From Dermatemys mawii (taxonomy: Eukaryota; Chordata; Testudines; Dermatemydidae): a DNA stretch of 64,000 nt. A model generated the notes under the pieces. The model saw only the letters and a list, made by a program, of their open reading frames with translations, did not search any database and had not been told where the DNA came from. Below are positions 1-49,700 of the stretch, piece after piece. The DNA is taken from assembly GCA_007922305.1 (NCBI GenBank), contig ML677329.1:524271-588270 (forward strand), written 5' to 3'. A program made the translations under genes and the position numbers. Position 1 is the stretch's first letter, and each line of letters starts with the position of its first letter.

Positions 1-225
1 AGATTTATTCATGGTCCAAAATCCACATTTCCCTCTGCCAAGCAGCAAGCACTGCCTCTAGGTGCTGTGGCCTAGGTGAAGTGAGCTGGAGGACTTATTC
101 CAGTTTGTAGGACAGAGGTATCCATTTCACAAAGCCACCATATAGAATAAAATGTTATCCAGCTCTCAGACATGCCACGCTCTGCCCCGCCCAGCTCTCT
201 CCTTATCCTCTTGAGAACAAGACAA

Positions 226-455
226 CTAGGCCTAAATTTTAAAGTCATTTAGGTGTTGCTGTGCTCAGCACTGCAATGCCTAACTGATTTAGGAGCCTAA
301 ATCTTACTTTTGAAAGTGATTTAGACACTTGGGAACCAAAATCTCTGACTGTAAATGGAATTAGGCTCCCACATGTCTAAATCATTTTTGAAAAAAATCA
401 GACTTAGGCATTGCAGCACTGAGCACAGCAAGGCCTAAATACTTTTAAAAATCTA
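226..455. repeat. Inverted-repeat MITE-like element
   Basis: The two ends are imperfect reverse complements: CTAGGCCTAAATTTTAAAGT at the left, and CTAGATTTTTAAAAGTATTT on the minus strand from the right end. Further in, both arms carry TTGCTGTGCTCAG and CTGCAATGCCTAA. The arms are about 55-60 bp around a middle rich in the GATTTAG/CTAAATC motif. I recall similar GATTTAGGCACTTAGGAGCC repeats from turtles, but the family is not named here. Confidence 0.75.
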
Positions 456-590
456 GACGCTAGTGCACAAGGAGTTGAAGACCTTCACTCCAGGCCGAGG
501 ACTATACTTGGTACAGTGTAGTTAATCTTGTGCGGATGAGTAACCTCTATTCATATTTGTATTAAAACACAACAATATTGCACACTCAAC

Positions 591-752
591 TGTGTACCTT
601 CTTTACATACAAGTAAAGAAGGTACACACTGTATACCTTGTATGTAAAGAAGGTATACAGTATGTATACTGTATACAGGTACAGTATACAGTATGTAAAG
701 AAGGTACCTGTATGTATACTGTATACAGGTACTGTGTACCTTCTTTACATGT
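591..752. repeat. Palindromic 50-bp tandem array
   Basis: The 13-mer core GTAAAGAAGGTAC (or close) occurs five times, three on the plus strand (613, 644, 694) and two on the minus (593-606, 735-748). Positions 591-606 and 613-628 form a perfect 16-bp hairpin with a 6-nt loop. A 50-bp unit starting at 644 is repeated at 694, sharing an exact GTATACTGTATACAGGTAC at 664-682 and 714-732. Its inner ACTGTATACAGGT-type sequences are themselves near-palindromic. Confidence 0.9.
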
Positions 753-979
753 TTGCACTGAAATCACTATATTGATTTTAATTTGACTACTTTCCTATTT
801 TATGCAAGTCTGTGTGTGAATTCAGATTATGAGGGTTGTATCTGGATTACATTTAAATCAGAAATAGGAATCTCTTAATCCAAAATGAGAGAGTTTGAAA
901 AAACAATTGCTATGTTCCTACGTGTGCAGTTTGCACCATGATTAAAATTTCACTCCAGCAATTTGTGCTTGATCAATAC

Positions 980-36882
<35,903 letters not shown>

Positions 36883-36941
36883 GATGCCTGCTCCCACTCT
36901 GCTGGGAATCGGGCGTCCCTGGGTGAGCAGTGATCAATTAC
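36883..36941 (-). other. ALPK1: ALPK1 5' UTR part of the first coding exon, with upstream splice acceptor
   Basis: A pyrimidine-rich tract ending in TCTTCTCCTAG precedes position 36941 on the minus strand and makes a good splice acceptor. This implies at least one non-coding 5' exon further upstream (to the right), which I cannot identify. The 59-nt leader contains one in-frame stop and no upstream ATG in frame. Confidence 0.7.
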
Positions 36942-37769
36942 CTAGGAGAAGACACAAATTCTAAATGAAAAGGATCCCTTCAAGGCTGAGGTATCTGGTG
37001 AACAAAAGAGGGGAAAGATGATTAACTAAAGCATCATCAATTATCTGTGAGACTCAAACAGGGAGAGATAATAGGGGAAATACATGACAGCCACGGAAGA
37101 CTTTATTAGAGGAGTGTGTGAAATAACTGCAGGGTCTCTGTGACAAACTGTGCAAGGCAAACATCTCTGAGGTAACAGGGAACGGAGAGAAAGGGCTTGC
37201 TTTTCAATGGAGCCGTAAAATCACAAGCAGTGAAGTGACTAGTCAGGGTGCACTGAATCCCCCTTTCACTTAGGAGACTCACACAGTCAAGTGCTTTTAG
37301 TCTGAACTGAATTGTAGACCTTTTAACACAGAATTACAGTGAAGCTCCACATTTTCAAACACTTGCTGGGTGACATGGCATGTGCTTACTGGAGCCTGCA
37401 TGGAATAGTTAGGCTGTATAATTTTTACTCAAGAGTATCATGGTATCCAGCTCTCTCTTATGCATCCTCCCTCCAACTTCTCTAATCTACACAACATGCT
37501 GCTAATCCCCCAATACGATATTCTCTCTAAACAATATCTTGAAAGGAACCTGTCCCAGCATTCAAGATTTCAGAATCTATATCTAGAGATAGTAGTGTTT
37601 GCTTCAATGACTGTTAACACAGTGTGATGTAGACAAACTATACACAAAAAAATCTAGAGTGAAATTACAGAAAACTATGGAATTAATTTAGCTACAACAG
37701 CCACCTTAGAACATAGACGGGGAAGAAGACTGTATTTTATATCATGCTGTCTATTATTAGGATTGCCTG

Positions 37770-39995
37770 ACATTTCCCATTATAAGATCCTATTTTCAGT
37801 TGCTTATAACTTTGCCAAATTTAAACTATTTTGGTTGAAATTTTCCTCATTGGGAGTTTGCCTTAGACTGGAGTTTTTAGAAAAAATTCAGCTGAAACGG
37901 TTTGGCCATTTCCAAGAATCGGATTAGAGAAAGACATATTGTTTTGCCCTGTTAAATTTTGGTGACCTTCACTTTGAGAGCCCTCCCATTTTGGAGCAGG
38001 GACTTGAAGTTTGGCTTGGGCTGGCCTTTGTATCAGGGATGAGCCTTCTGATCACCGAGTGAAAATATTTCAAACTTTGGCCACTTATAAGCTTTTAAAA
38101 AACTGAAGTTGACTCCTACTCAGAGGAGACTTCGATTTTAGCAGTGAAATGCCCCAAAGAGTCCAATTGCACTGGGCATGCTCCAACTCAGGACTGAGCA
38201 GGGCTTTCCCTGCATTGCATCTCAGGCCTGCTGTAGCCTGGGCTGAGTCCAGGTTCAGGTCAGGATCCTGAAAAACTGAGAACAGAAAGCTGATCAATGA
38301 CCCCTTGATAGGCCCAAGCAATTTGGAGGACAAAGCTGCTTGATTTGAATGCAGGGTGGACAAGAGCTGGACCTGCAGGGGAATAAGGAATGGATTGGCA
38401 TAAAGAACCGGAGTAGAAAATGGGACAAAGAGCTGAGGGAAAAACACTGAGATTGGACAAGGAGCCTGGGGAGGAAAATTGAGACTGGAAAACATGGGGA
38501 AGGGGCAACTAGGGGCCAGATTGGGGGAAGGAGACAGATTGGATGAGGTAGAAGGTAAGGTACTGGGACTTGCTAGTCAATGGTCTGGGTGAAAAAGATG
38601 GGGTGACTGGAAATGGCTGGGTAAGTAGAAGGGTGGAGACAGAGATGGGAAGTCCAAAGCAATGTTGCCTGATCTATTAATTTTATGTTGATTATATTAC
38701 TAATTAGTTTCCCTAATTAGCACTCTGAAGTTTGGTAGGTTCCTGTATCAAGATCAGGCCCAGGAGTATCAGAACTATTGGTGCAACCATGCACATGGAG
38801 GAGTCCTAATGTAACATGCACGCTCTGGTTTATAACGGTTTTATTAATACAGCTAGCAAATTCACAAACACTCCAACCCAGCAAAGTAGGCAGAAATATA
38901 ATAAAATGCATGGAGCATCTATATACTTATCCCCATCCTCTGAAAGACAATCTTCTTCCTCACCATCATCAGTGGTCATCATCCTAGCATCTCCCAAGAG
39001 TTACGTCTCTCCCTCTCAAAGCATAAAGGCTGGCGTACAACTTTCACAATGCGTTATGCTCATACCACTATGCCTAATGCATAGTCAGTAGGAGTTTCAG
39101 CCCCTTTTCCTTATTCGTAGCTCCTCATGGTGCTATGCTGGGGTACCCTTCTCCCAAAGGGTACTAATCCTTTCCCCACATGCGTATTAGCATATATGTC
39201 AATTAGTTTACCATGGCATTTTTGTGATCAGGCATTAGCTGATGTTCTGAACTAAAAATATCCTAAAAAAAATTCCCATCTTGTGATTACCTATCAGCAA
39301 TTTACTTATTACTGAATTCTATCTTGTGATTCTTATGATCTATGGTTACTCATGGTTAGCTACTTATGCCAAGAGTTTTTGGGCCTTATGCCTTAATTAG
39401 TTTGGCTAAACTACTGTTTTACTGGCCTTGAGGCTTTGTAGGCTCATTGCATTATTCATTTATACCTAGGCTTCCCCTAGCACATACCTATACGCTACAG
39501 TGATAGACCTAGGAATTTCTGGGCAAGTAGACTGGGACTGGAATGAAAACCCTGAGGAGCGGAGAGTGGGACTGGCTAGATGAGGAGAATAGGATTGGGA
39601 CAAGGAGCAAGGGGTGAGGAAGAGATGGGATTAGGGCAAGGCCACGTTGGAAAGAAGGGGGCAGAAATGATCACATTTTGGGGGGCACAGCAGAAAAGTC
39701 AGTGCCCACGGAAGCACACTGCCCCTATACAGCCTAGAATGGAACTCAAGATCTCCAAGTCTCCTCCCTCTTCAGCAGTCAGCAAATATCTGTGAAACTC
39801 TGGCAAACTCTCTCATCCCGCACCAACATTACTCCACATACAGGATGACAACCAGCTACCGCTATCATTTATTCCCTTAGCTCCACTGGCAGAGGTAAGT
39901 GTGGGAGCTCTAAAGGTTCCAGTTCTGCCAATGACCCATGTGGGTGTCAATATCATACCACCTGATGGAATTTCTGGGTTTGTTTTTCAGTTTGA
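37770..39995 (+). mobile_element. Long interspersed repeat, apparently interrupted
   Basis: 37770-38650 (TCAGTTGCTTATAACTTTGC, GAAAGACATATTGTTTTGCC, AATTGCACTGGGCATGCTCC) and 39510-39995 (ATTGGGACAAGGAGCAAGGG, ATAGCCTAGAATGG-like text, TGATGGAATTTCTGGGTTTG) read to me as parts of one familiar long turtle repeat with a GA-rich middle. 38660-39510 (TTTATTAATACAGCTAGCAA, CAATGCGTTATGCTCATACC) would then be a nested insertion. The class is unknown and the call rests on memory. Confidence 0.4.
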
Positions 39996-42900
39996 AAATT
40001 ACACACAATAAACTATGTGAATTAAACATTATTAAGGTTGCAAAGTCGAGCACTCAGAAGTCAGGAAATGCCAGAATAAAGTTGCCTGTGCAATCTTTTA
40101 TATGCATTTGTTGCAGAAGCTGGAAGATGAGCAGTGAGTGAGGCAAGGGATTACAGGAAGAGAAAGGATGGTCTCGCGGTGAAGGCACTTAAATGCTGCA
40201 AAGAACAAGTCCATGCCTTTAAATCACTCCCACGCTACTCAGGGTTTCATTGATTTATGAAGCATGTTCTTTTTGCGGTTACAGTTCAGGACAGAAACAG
40301 GTGGCAAATTCTCAGTTTTAAGTCCTACACTTCTTGAACAGTCTCCTGTCACCAGTCTTCTTTATGTTAACAGGAGTTTTGTTCACTTCACATGAACCCA
40401 CTGGAAGGAATTATGACTTCAATAAATTGATTGTAACAGTTAATGCTTGAAAGTGAGTCAGTGGAGGATGGGATGCTCACAGATTTGGTGGCTGTCCCTG
40501 AACAGAGATGGGTTTTTCACAGCAAGTCTATAGAAGACTGCCCCACTTCACCCACGCTTCCTTCTCCCTAGTGTTCATTAGGGATGATAGCAATAGAAAT
40601 AGGCCTGAGCCAGTGCTCTGCATTCTCCCCAGCATACAGAACAGTCAGCAGAGCGCCACTACCAGCAGAGGATGGGGGAATGGTAAGGAACTACTTTCTG
40701 GTCATGTGGTCTCCTTAGCTCCCCAGGCAGAGGGACTGCGAGCTGCTCTTTGGGGACAGTGAAAGAGGGAGCTCTAATGCTCCCTGAGACTGTGGTCCCT
40801 CTAGGGTCTGCATCACCCCACAACATAAGGCTACACCTAATGACACAGTCTAGCTTGGAGGTCTGGTCTTCACTACAAAACATTATGGTGAAGACTCCAA
40901 TTAACTTATAGAATACTAACCACAACAGTGCATCCAGCATAGATAAGGCACAAACCCTGTTCAGCATCATGTTAGCTAGTCATGTTTAAACCCTAATTTA
41001 GCTACTGTTAACTTAAAAACAAACAATGACAATTATCCTGAGGTTAAAACCTACCCTTTCTTCTCCTACCCCCCCAAAAAACTCAAAATTTCAAATCTAA
41101 ATAACCAGTGAAATTGTAGGCCAAACTGATTGTCAAGATCATCACAACTTCGCTTCATAGAGATCCCTTTTCCCAAGCATCTTTTGTACAGGGATACGTA
41201 GTGAGAACTTCAGTTTGCTAAACCTGGTAGCATTGCTGGAAAAGTACATCCTTATAATATCAAAGCACTTTCCTCCTTATCCCATTAGGGCTAAAGAAAT
41301 TGATCAGGTTACAGGCTACCTGTCAATCAAAGAAAAAAAAAGAAGCTCTCAACTCAAGCTACTATAAACCAGAGCTACATTTACCATTAGGCACACTGAC
41401 ATCCAATTGATTTATCTGACTAAACAATCGTGTTTGTGAAGGGGTGCATGTGACAGTCCCATGAGTACATCTCAGGTTAAGACGAATCATCTCTGCCATA
41501 TGGCCCTAGCTCCATTCCTGTATGTAAATAGATTTCTTTAAAAAACCTTGCTTTTCTGGGGAGCACTTTATTCACTCTCTCTCTCTGTCTCTCCCCTCCC
41601 ACCCCCATATATATATGTATAAGGAAAAAAGAGAGAAACCCCCACCAACTCTGGAAATTGCACGCATTAGCAGCTGATTGGAGAAGAAATGTTTTGGGCC
41701 ACATTATCCCAACTTTATCAGATAAATGCTCACAGGAAAAAAAAAATCTCTGTTAAAACTGCACTAGAGCAAGAAAGAACAAGGAGCTGGCCTTAAACAC
41801 AGCGCTCAGGGAATGGGGGAGTCAAAGGGAGTTTTGCAAACATGGGCGTACATTGTAGCTGGACCTGGGAATCTGGCCCATTATTCTTTAAGTGAGACTT
41901 TAGAAACATGTATATAAGTTTACCCAGCTTACTCTGTGATTTTCAGTAGTTTTGAGGATATTTTTGTCTAGTTACCACAAAATCCTACCCCAAATATACA
42001 AGAAAACACATTTTTCCCTTGGAATTCAATCACCTCTTCCAGGCTGTCCACTTCCAAGTTGCCCCCAACTTGAATGAAGGGTTAAAAAAAATTCAGCTCC
42101 CTAGTTAGCCACTTCAGAAATATTTTTCCATAAAAGATCTGTGCCTCTATAATAACTGGAAAGTGTAGTCAGGAAGAGTAAGTTTTCTTTGAGTTATTCA
42201 GCACCACAGTGTATATTTTGATCTACAAGTCCTAAAACTTGTATTGGGAAACAATCTGGCTAATCAAAGTACACTCTTCAGTTGTTAGTGGACAACAGGT
42301 AGACTGTTCCCAGGATAATGAAAACCAATCCGTTTTTCTTCACATTTGCTGCTCTGCAACAATGTTAACTATAGCATCAGGATATTTTTTATCTGGTAAA
42401 CTATCAGTCTGCAAACCTGGAGCCACCAGGTAGACTGGAGCTGTCTGCTATGAGCAGGAGCAACTTCTGGGAACAGAGTTAAGAGCCTCCAACAACAATG
42501 CCCAGGGGGAGAAGCTACCAAGTGGCTCAGTAGCATTTTCAGGTGAGTAAGATGCAGGAAGGAAAGGGAATCAGATTGCTGGATTAGCACTGGCAAGAGA
42601 ACAGAGAAGAAAGTGACTAGGTAGAAAAGCAATGTGGCCAAGGAGCAGAGAAGAAGGGAATCAAGGGGTTGCACAACATGTACCGAAGAAAGGAACATCT
42701 GAAAGCAGGGAAACATGCAAGAGGAGAAGATGATTAGACCTCAGGGAAAGCTGGGGGCAGGAGAATAAAGAATATGGAGAAGGAGATGAATTGAAGAGCA
42801 AAAGACGACATACAATTAATTTTTTCCCAGGGAGGACAAAACCGTTATTGTAGTAAGAACTCCAGAAAATACCTAGTACTTACACAAATGCTGTGGTTGC

Positions 42901-45900
42901 CATACAGTGGGAGCGAAAGTAGGAGGCTGAGGGGGCCACCATGAGATTCTCTCTTTAGTAAGGTGTGGACCACACTGTGAAAAAGTTTCAGAACCCGTGA
43001 GCTAGAACATCACAAGATCTGCCAAAAGAAAGGTATTTTAAGTTATATTGCGGATAGGAGGAAATTTGGGACTTCGTCTATCTGGACTGCAATCAGCTTT
43101 GAAGCCATTTTTTGAAAAGCAACCAACAGACACTCCAAAAACAGAGCAAACACAATAATAAAGTGAGAAACTGTGAACAATGTTTAGGAAATGTTCCCAG
43201 TGTTACAGTCCTGAAATCCCAATTAGAGCTTCTCAGCCTTTTTTCCTCTGAAAATATATTATCCTAATTTTGATCTTATTGAGGCCATGCTACAATTCCA
43301 GGGAGACCAATGAAGGGGAAGCAAAGACCTGATGATTTCCATGTGGAGGCTGCATTTATGGATTAATCCCAACAGGGAGCAACTAAACCTCATCCCTGGG
43401 GCATTTCAGCTGGGACTCAGCACAGTCAATTGAAAAATGGGGTAGTTATTTATGACTGGGACTATTTTGACTTTCAAATAAACATTTTAATTATTTTAAG
43501 TGCTACACTGAAACTCAGAAATCAAACACTGTTTTAATTTTTATGTCAGCTGTGCCTCCTCCTCTTCCCCCACCCTCTCCCTTACTGATGGAAAATTCAG
43601 ACTGGGTTTAAATGCCATAGTGTGCATGATACCGATCTTCATGTCAATCACATCAGAAAACATTTCCCCAAAGCAAAATCCACTGCTGAGACACAGTTGC
43701 CGAGAGTGGGAAGAGAGGCCTTTTCTACACCAAGCAGACTTAGGACCTGATTCTAGGAATAACTCCAGTGAAGTCAGTGGGGCTGCATCAGTCTAAAACT
43801 GATATACATGAAAGGTGCACCCACAACTTTCATTGATTTAACTGGAGCTAAATGTACTCAACTTCTCTAAAGATCAGGCCCTCTGTGATTGGTTCAAACT
43901 CCTTGACACATCTCACTGTAGCAAAACATTCTCATCTTTCTTCCCTGTATATTCATGATCTTGGTGATATTTTTTTCTCAACTGCTTGAACAACTTTCAA
44001 AAAATCCTGATCCTTTATTTTATATGAAAACAGCTGTTTTTAATATATTTTCATTAAAATTAAATGTAAATTCCATTTTAGTAAAATGCAACCTTAACTT
44101 TTCTCTCCCTTCTAATTCAACAAGGTTGAAAGATTTTCCCCTTCCTTTATACATTCACTCGTGCCAATGCCATGTGCAGCTTGGCAATTCTGATGGAGGT
44201 TGAGCTAAGGAACACGTCTGTGATGCCACCAGAAATCATTTCTCTTGTTCTAACCAAATAATGGTGAACTGAATATATGAAACTGCCCACTGTGAAGATG
44301 ACATATGACGACAGATGACAGACCAGATCCTCAGCTAGTATAACTTGGAATAGCTGCACGTAGCTTCACTGAAGTCAATGTAGCTGTATTGATTTACATC
44401 AGCTGAGGATCAGGCTCCAAGTCTCTTGATTAAATAGGAGCAGTAGTGAAATCATGTCCCTCTGGAGCTACTGTAAAGCTACTTTAGCTGCATACCTTTA
44501 TGTAGTTGATTAAATTATTGTCTCACTCCAAATGTGTGCATCACCATATTTTTGTCCTATCGATTTCTATAAGGGGACTTAAAAATGCAGATGAGCGCTG
44601 CTACAACAGGCATCTCAGATATTTGTTCATACAAGTGCAAAGCGTTCAAAGTCACGTACAGGTTGTGCTTTAGCACTTGGAGATAGACACTTACGAAGAG
44701 TGCTGTGAATCTTAGCCTTACCTGTGCTGCATTTTTTATCCTTAAATCTAAAGAGCCTCATCCAGTCCCCTATAGAAGTAACTAGCAAAACTCCCATTGA
44801 CTTCCACCTGGAGCAGGATTGGGCCCCACACCTGTGCAATGCAGAAGTCTGGATGTTGTGCTTTTATTTCCACAGCAGTCTATTTTTCTTTTCAGATACA
44901 AATGGTCAGGGCCACATTTATATGCACTGTCTGTCTCCGAGTTCCTATTTAAAAGCCAATTTAATAATAAGATGAGATTATTAAAAAATCAGTAGAAAAT
45001 GCATACTAGTAGTTCTGTGCATTTATGCACTTGTCACAGAACACTTTCGGGCCAAATCCCTAGTTCACGTAAATGGTGTTGCTCTATACCGATTTGCAGC
45101 AGCTGAGATTTGGTCTCATATCCTAGAATTTTTCTACATGTGGAAAAAGCAACATGCTAGCAACCAAAGACTTTAAAAATATCACCAGCGAGCATTTCAG
45201 CTGATCAGTATTACTATCATCCCCAGCAGAAGGCAAGTTCAGTTTCTGAATATTCTTGTGCTTCACTAGAGTATTATTTTGTTCTAGTGCATGGAAGCTT
45301 TGCTTTGTCAGAGATAATGAAAGAGACATGGCAAAGCTATTTGCTAGGGGCTTTTTATTTTTTTACTTCTCTGGTTTAAAGATTAGATGTTTTCTTTTTG
45401 TAAAGCTGGGTATACCAACTGGCATTGGCTGTATTAAAATAAGGAAGAACCTCAATCAAAAAAGCCTCTCCAAAGGCAAGCTTTCTTGTTAATATGCACA
45501 AACATGAAAGGCTTTCTTTTCATCCTATACAACTACAGTGTGTGTAAATTGCAGGGGGCTCATTGGCATAAATCTCGGCTGTGACCTCTGAGGTAAACTG
45601 GATTTACATTACTTTCTGACAAGAATTAAATGAAGGCCTTGTGGATATATGAACAGCCTTCTAGACTGCAACAGATGGGCATGAATGTGCTCCCTAGGCA
45701 AACTATCAGTGACATCTGTGTCCTCCAAATTCTGGTGGTCTCAGCCAATTAACAGGCAAAAGGAGAGAAAGGGGGTGGGGGGAAGCTGCTCTCTGCACAG
45801 CCACCCCCAGTCAAAACTGAAGCAGAAGTGCTCGTGTTTAGAAATGGGATCAGGAACAGCCCACAGCAGTGAGGGGATTGTTATTAGGCTCTACAGAGAC

Positions 45901-46662
45901 AAGCATTACAGAAAAAGCTAATGTGAATAGATTAGATATTACTAAAACAGAACAAATTCTGCCCCCAGTTAAACCAGTGTAAACCCAGAGTAATATCATT
46001 ACTGAGATAGATTTGCTCTGGTGTAATGGAAAGCAGAATTTGGTCTAATGCTTGCTTATCAACAGAGATGGGCCCAAAACAAAACACTTCATTTAACCCC
46101 ACTTACCCATGCTTTGGAAAAGCTTAGATCCAGGTCTGGAGCCAAACTTAATGGCTGCTTCCTATCTCTGTAGTGGGGTGAATCAGAAACTGGATCCAAC
46201 CATCCCTAATTCAGATCTGGACTTTTTAGCATGGCCTCACCTTTATTTGTGAGCCATATAGACCCCTGAGCAAAAGTGCTCCAGTGGGTAGTGTAATAAA
46301 GATTGGAGACAGAATGCCTGTTATCTACCTTGGCCATTACTGAAAAACAGTGCTTTGGGGATGGACTGTAAATATATCCACTGGACGTTTAAGGAGCTTT
46401 CATATGGTTCTTCAGGGAACTTCAGATTTTTTTCAGTGTGGTACAGATACTGAATAGAATACCAAGAATGTCTTTTATTAGTAAAACAAAAAAAAAGTCT
46501 CAAGTGATTTTTTTCAGAACTGTTTAGCTTTTAAGGGAATAAAGTCTTTATGGGAAATGATCTATTCACAATGAAGCTTTTGAGATTATTTTTTTGAAAT
46601 TTAGGGAACATCCATGACATTTACAAACAACAGACATTTAAATAAAACTTTGATCCTGATGA

Positions 46663-46721
46663 TGAGTGCAAGGGACTGGATTAGATGACCTCTCGAGGTC
46701 CCTTTCAGTTCTACGATTTTA
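46663..46721 (+). mobile_element. CR1 LINE 3' tail
   Basis: GTGCAAGGGACTGGATTAGA, TGACCTCTCGAGGTCCCTTT and CAGTTCTACGATTTTA match the diagnostic CR1 3' end, including the inverted ACCTCTCGAGGTCC. Confidence 0.85.
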
Positions 46722-49700
46722 TTTGGAGAAAAGCAGACATCAGCACGCTAATAAGCACCTAAAAAAGAAAACTTCTGTCTACAGGTGACGTTTCATGTTG
46801 CACCTTGTTTTAGGACTTAAAAAAAAGAAGAAGTCTTCATTAAAAATTTTAGATTTTATTGCTCTCCAGAGTGTATCCTCATTAAATATTTTCCTTGAGA
46901 GTTAGCTTAGTTAGTTTTTAAGATAGGCAGGGGTTTAAAATAATCACCCTCAATTCTCTGTGTCTATGTAAGACTTGTCCTTGTTGCAGATGCATGTAAA
47001 TATTCCCTTTCAATTAATTCACCCATAGCTATATCCACAAAACAAGATACATAAGGGAAGAAGGGACTGACTCAGAAGTACTGAGCACCACAACTTTCAC
47101 AGAACTAAATGGGAGATGCTTAACTTTAAGCATGTGCTTAAGTATTTTCTCCTGAATTTGGCCATATATGCACAATTCTACTATAGTATAAAGACACTTC
47201 ACAACTTGCACTAATTTCATTCACTGTTTTACATAGTCACTTACATTGTCCAAAAGAGGCTGCCTGCAAGAATATCTGCATGAGCAGCATTATTCTGGAG
47301 AATATAAAATTGTTACCTCGATCTGTAAACCAAAAATGTAGAGCAACTGGCCACTAGGGCACGTAGGATAGGAAAATTCTGGGGCAGAAACTAATCCCTA
47401 AACTGTTCAAATTTCGTTTACTTATTAACCAAAAATGTTAACACAAACAAGCAAGCAAACCCAACTTGAGTCATTTTTGAAGGGCTCTACTGCTCCAGAT
47501 GGACTATCCTCTGTGTCTCACGCGTCTATTTTCAACAGACTGTGCAGTACACTATTCCATATTCACTTCACATTCACAGGCCATTTGTTCTTGTTGCTTG
47601 ATAAAAGTGGCTGATAGGAGGGTGGATGTGAAATATGTATTGTAAGCTGTTCCTCATGGAACATGAGTTTATAAATATTTCCATTACTTCCCCTAAGAAC
47701 AGTGCAGAAGTCCCAACTTTTTACCTCCTTCACCCCCAATTGATACCTCTAGCATGACACAGGGTGATGATAGCAAAAGGAATCTTTGGCTAAATGCAGA
47801 ATTATGATAGTGTCAGGACTTGGTGTATAAAAACACCTGTTTTGCTCTTGTAGTGACTTTCAAAGTGCCAATTCTGGCTCTCCCCCACCTCCCAAAACTA
47901 CCATTTCACACACCATTATTGGATGCAAAAGAGGGAATAACAGAGACAGATCAATAAATTTAAAAGATCTTTTAAAAAAAGACAATAAATTTGGTACAGC
48001 ACATATTTTTAGATCAAAGATGCCTTTGAAGTGACAAACCCCTAATCCATAAACTACTGAAGCACTTCCTTTCTGTTCCAAACTACTTGTTGCCAAATAA
48101 AATGGAAGTTAAGGAAATTATCTTTATCTGAAAATGGCCAAAAGAAGCCATCACCTAATGACAGCCTTGTCACAAATGACAATTGGGGAAATTGTTAGGA
48201 AGGCGAGGCCTAACGACTTGAGAAATAAGCTTGCTGTTTGCACTAATCTAGTCATGCAGTCCCCCACACACAATTCCAGTCAGCTTGCTGTGTGAAACAG
48301 CTAAGTCTTTGTCACTGTTAACGGTGGCTGGAAAGACTTCTCTTTCATGAATATGTATCACCAGCCCTCCGTGTCTACAGAGACAAACCCTTCAAAACTG
48401 CAATATAAAAAATAAAACACCCAACCAACAAAAAACAAAATCCTAAGCTACTGAGCTGAGCGGAGTGAAATGCGAGTAACTAATGAAAGCTCACGCTTTG
48501 GTAATCAAGTCAGAGGAACCCTCTGCTCAAAGCCTTTCGTAGGACTTTTATTTCCCAGCAAATTGAGTGAAGCCTATAGAGCACTTCACATCTTCATGTG
48601 TAAATGTCCAAAATCTAAATGACCCCACAGGGGTATATTATGCATCTCTCTTTATATTTATACCAAATATTTGACCAAATGTGTTGCACGGGTATAAAAA
48701 AAAACCTGGCTGTATATACAAAACTGTGGGCCTGATCAGCTCAAACTCAAACTCATGTGAACCCATGCTTACTCATGTGAGTAGTCAAGTTGATTTCAAG
48801 GGGATTACTCATGTAAATACAGACTACCTGCACGTGTAAGGGTTCCAAGGCTTCATATCTCTTCGCCTACTTCTCCTCATGATAAAATATACAGTGTGAA
48901 ACTTATAAATAAATTAAAAAATAACATGCATTAAATCAGATTAACATGTTTGACATATTTAAAATTTGTATCTGAATACACTATTTTCTACTATAGGAAA
49001 GGCTTCCGTTTTTAAAAAAAATACAATTTGGCCAAGAATTTTAAAAGCAACAAATGATTTTTGGGTGCCTAACTTGAGACAACACAAAAGGGCCTGATTT
49101 TTAGAGGGCAGATGCTCAGGACTTTCTAAGAATCAGATCTCTTTAAAGCCTCTCCAGTTGGACAGCCAGAATCATGAGTAATTTTTGGGCTTTATTTGGG
49201 CCCCAAAACTCTTGGGCTTTATTTTTTATGGGGTCTTTTACCAACTATTCACAAAATGCTCTGCAGAGAGACGTATAATAGACACAGTGCCTGATTTTAC
49301 TGTCAGTAACACCGGCTAAATCCAGAACAACTCAGATGATGGCAGTCAAGTTACATTGGTATAACAGTGGAATAGGTGACAGTGGACTCAAACCCACAGC
49401 ACTTTACATAACTGTGCACTGAGGTTCATATACAAGCAGAAGGGAGGAAATGGCTTGCGAGAATGCGGTAGAGTAGATACGTATGACAGAATTATTTTGT
49501 ATCTGCAGGACTGATCCTGAATTTCCTGAATACCATAATCTGCTAGTAAAACCAATGGAAGGTATAGAAACACAAAGAATTCAGGATCAAAGCTTATGTG
49601 TATATGATCAAAATAAACAGATTAAAATAATTGGGTGTGTGGGGGAGTTCTATTGGGAATGCTGTATATTAATTAAAATAGTCAATATTGTTCATAAAGT

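Larger units (their letters stand above)
1..979 (-). other. ALPK1: ALPK1 intron after exon 10 (partial)
   Basis: No coding exon of the remaining kinase domain is recognisable here. The stretch contains an inverted-repeat element (226-455) and a palindromic tandem array (591-752), described separately. The rest is AT-rich with nothing recognised. Confidence 0.7.

Noticed and set aside
591..752. A CRISPR-like repeat array
   Set aside because: Repeats occur in both orientations with irregular spacing, no distinct spacers, and the DNA is vertebrate.
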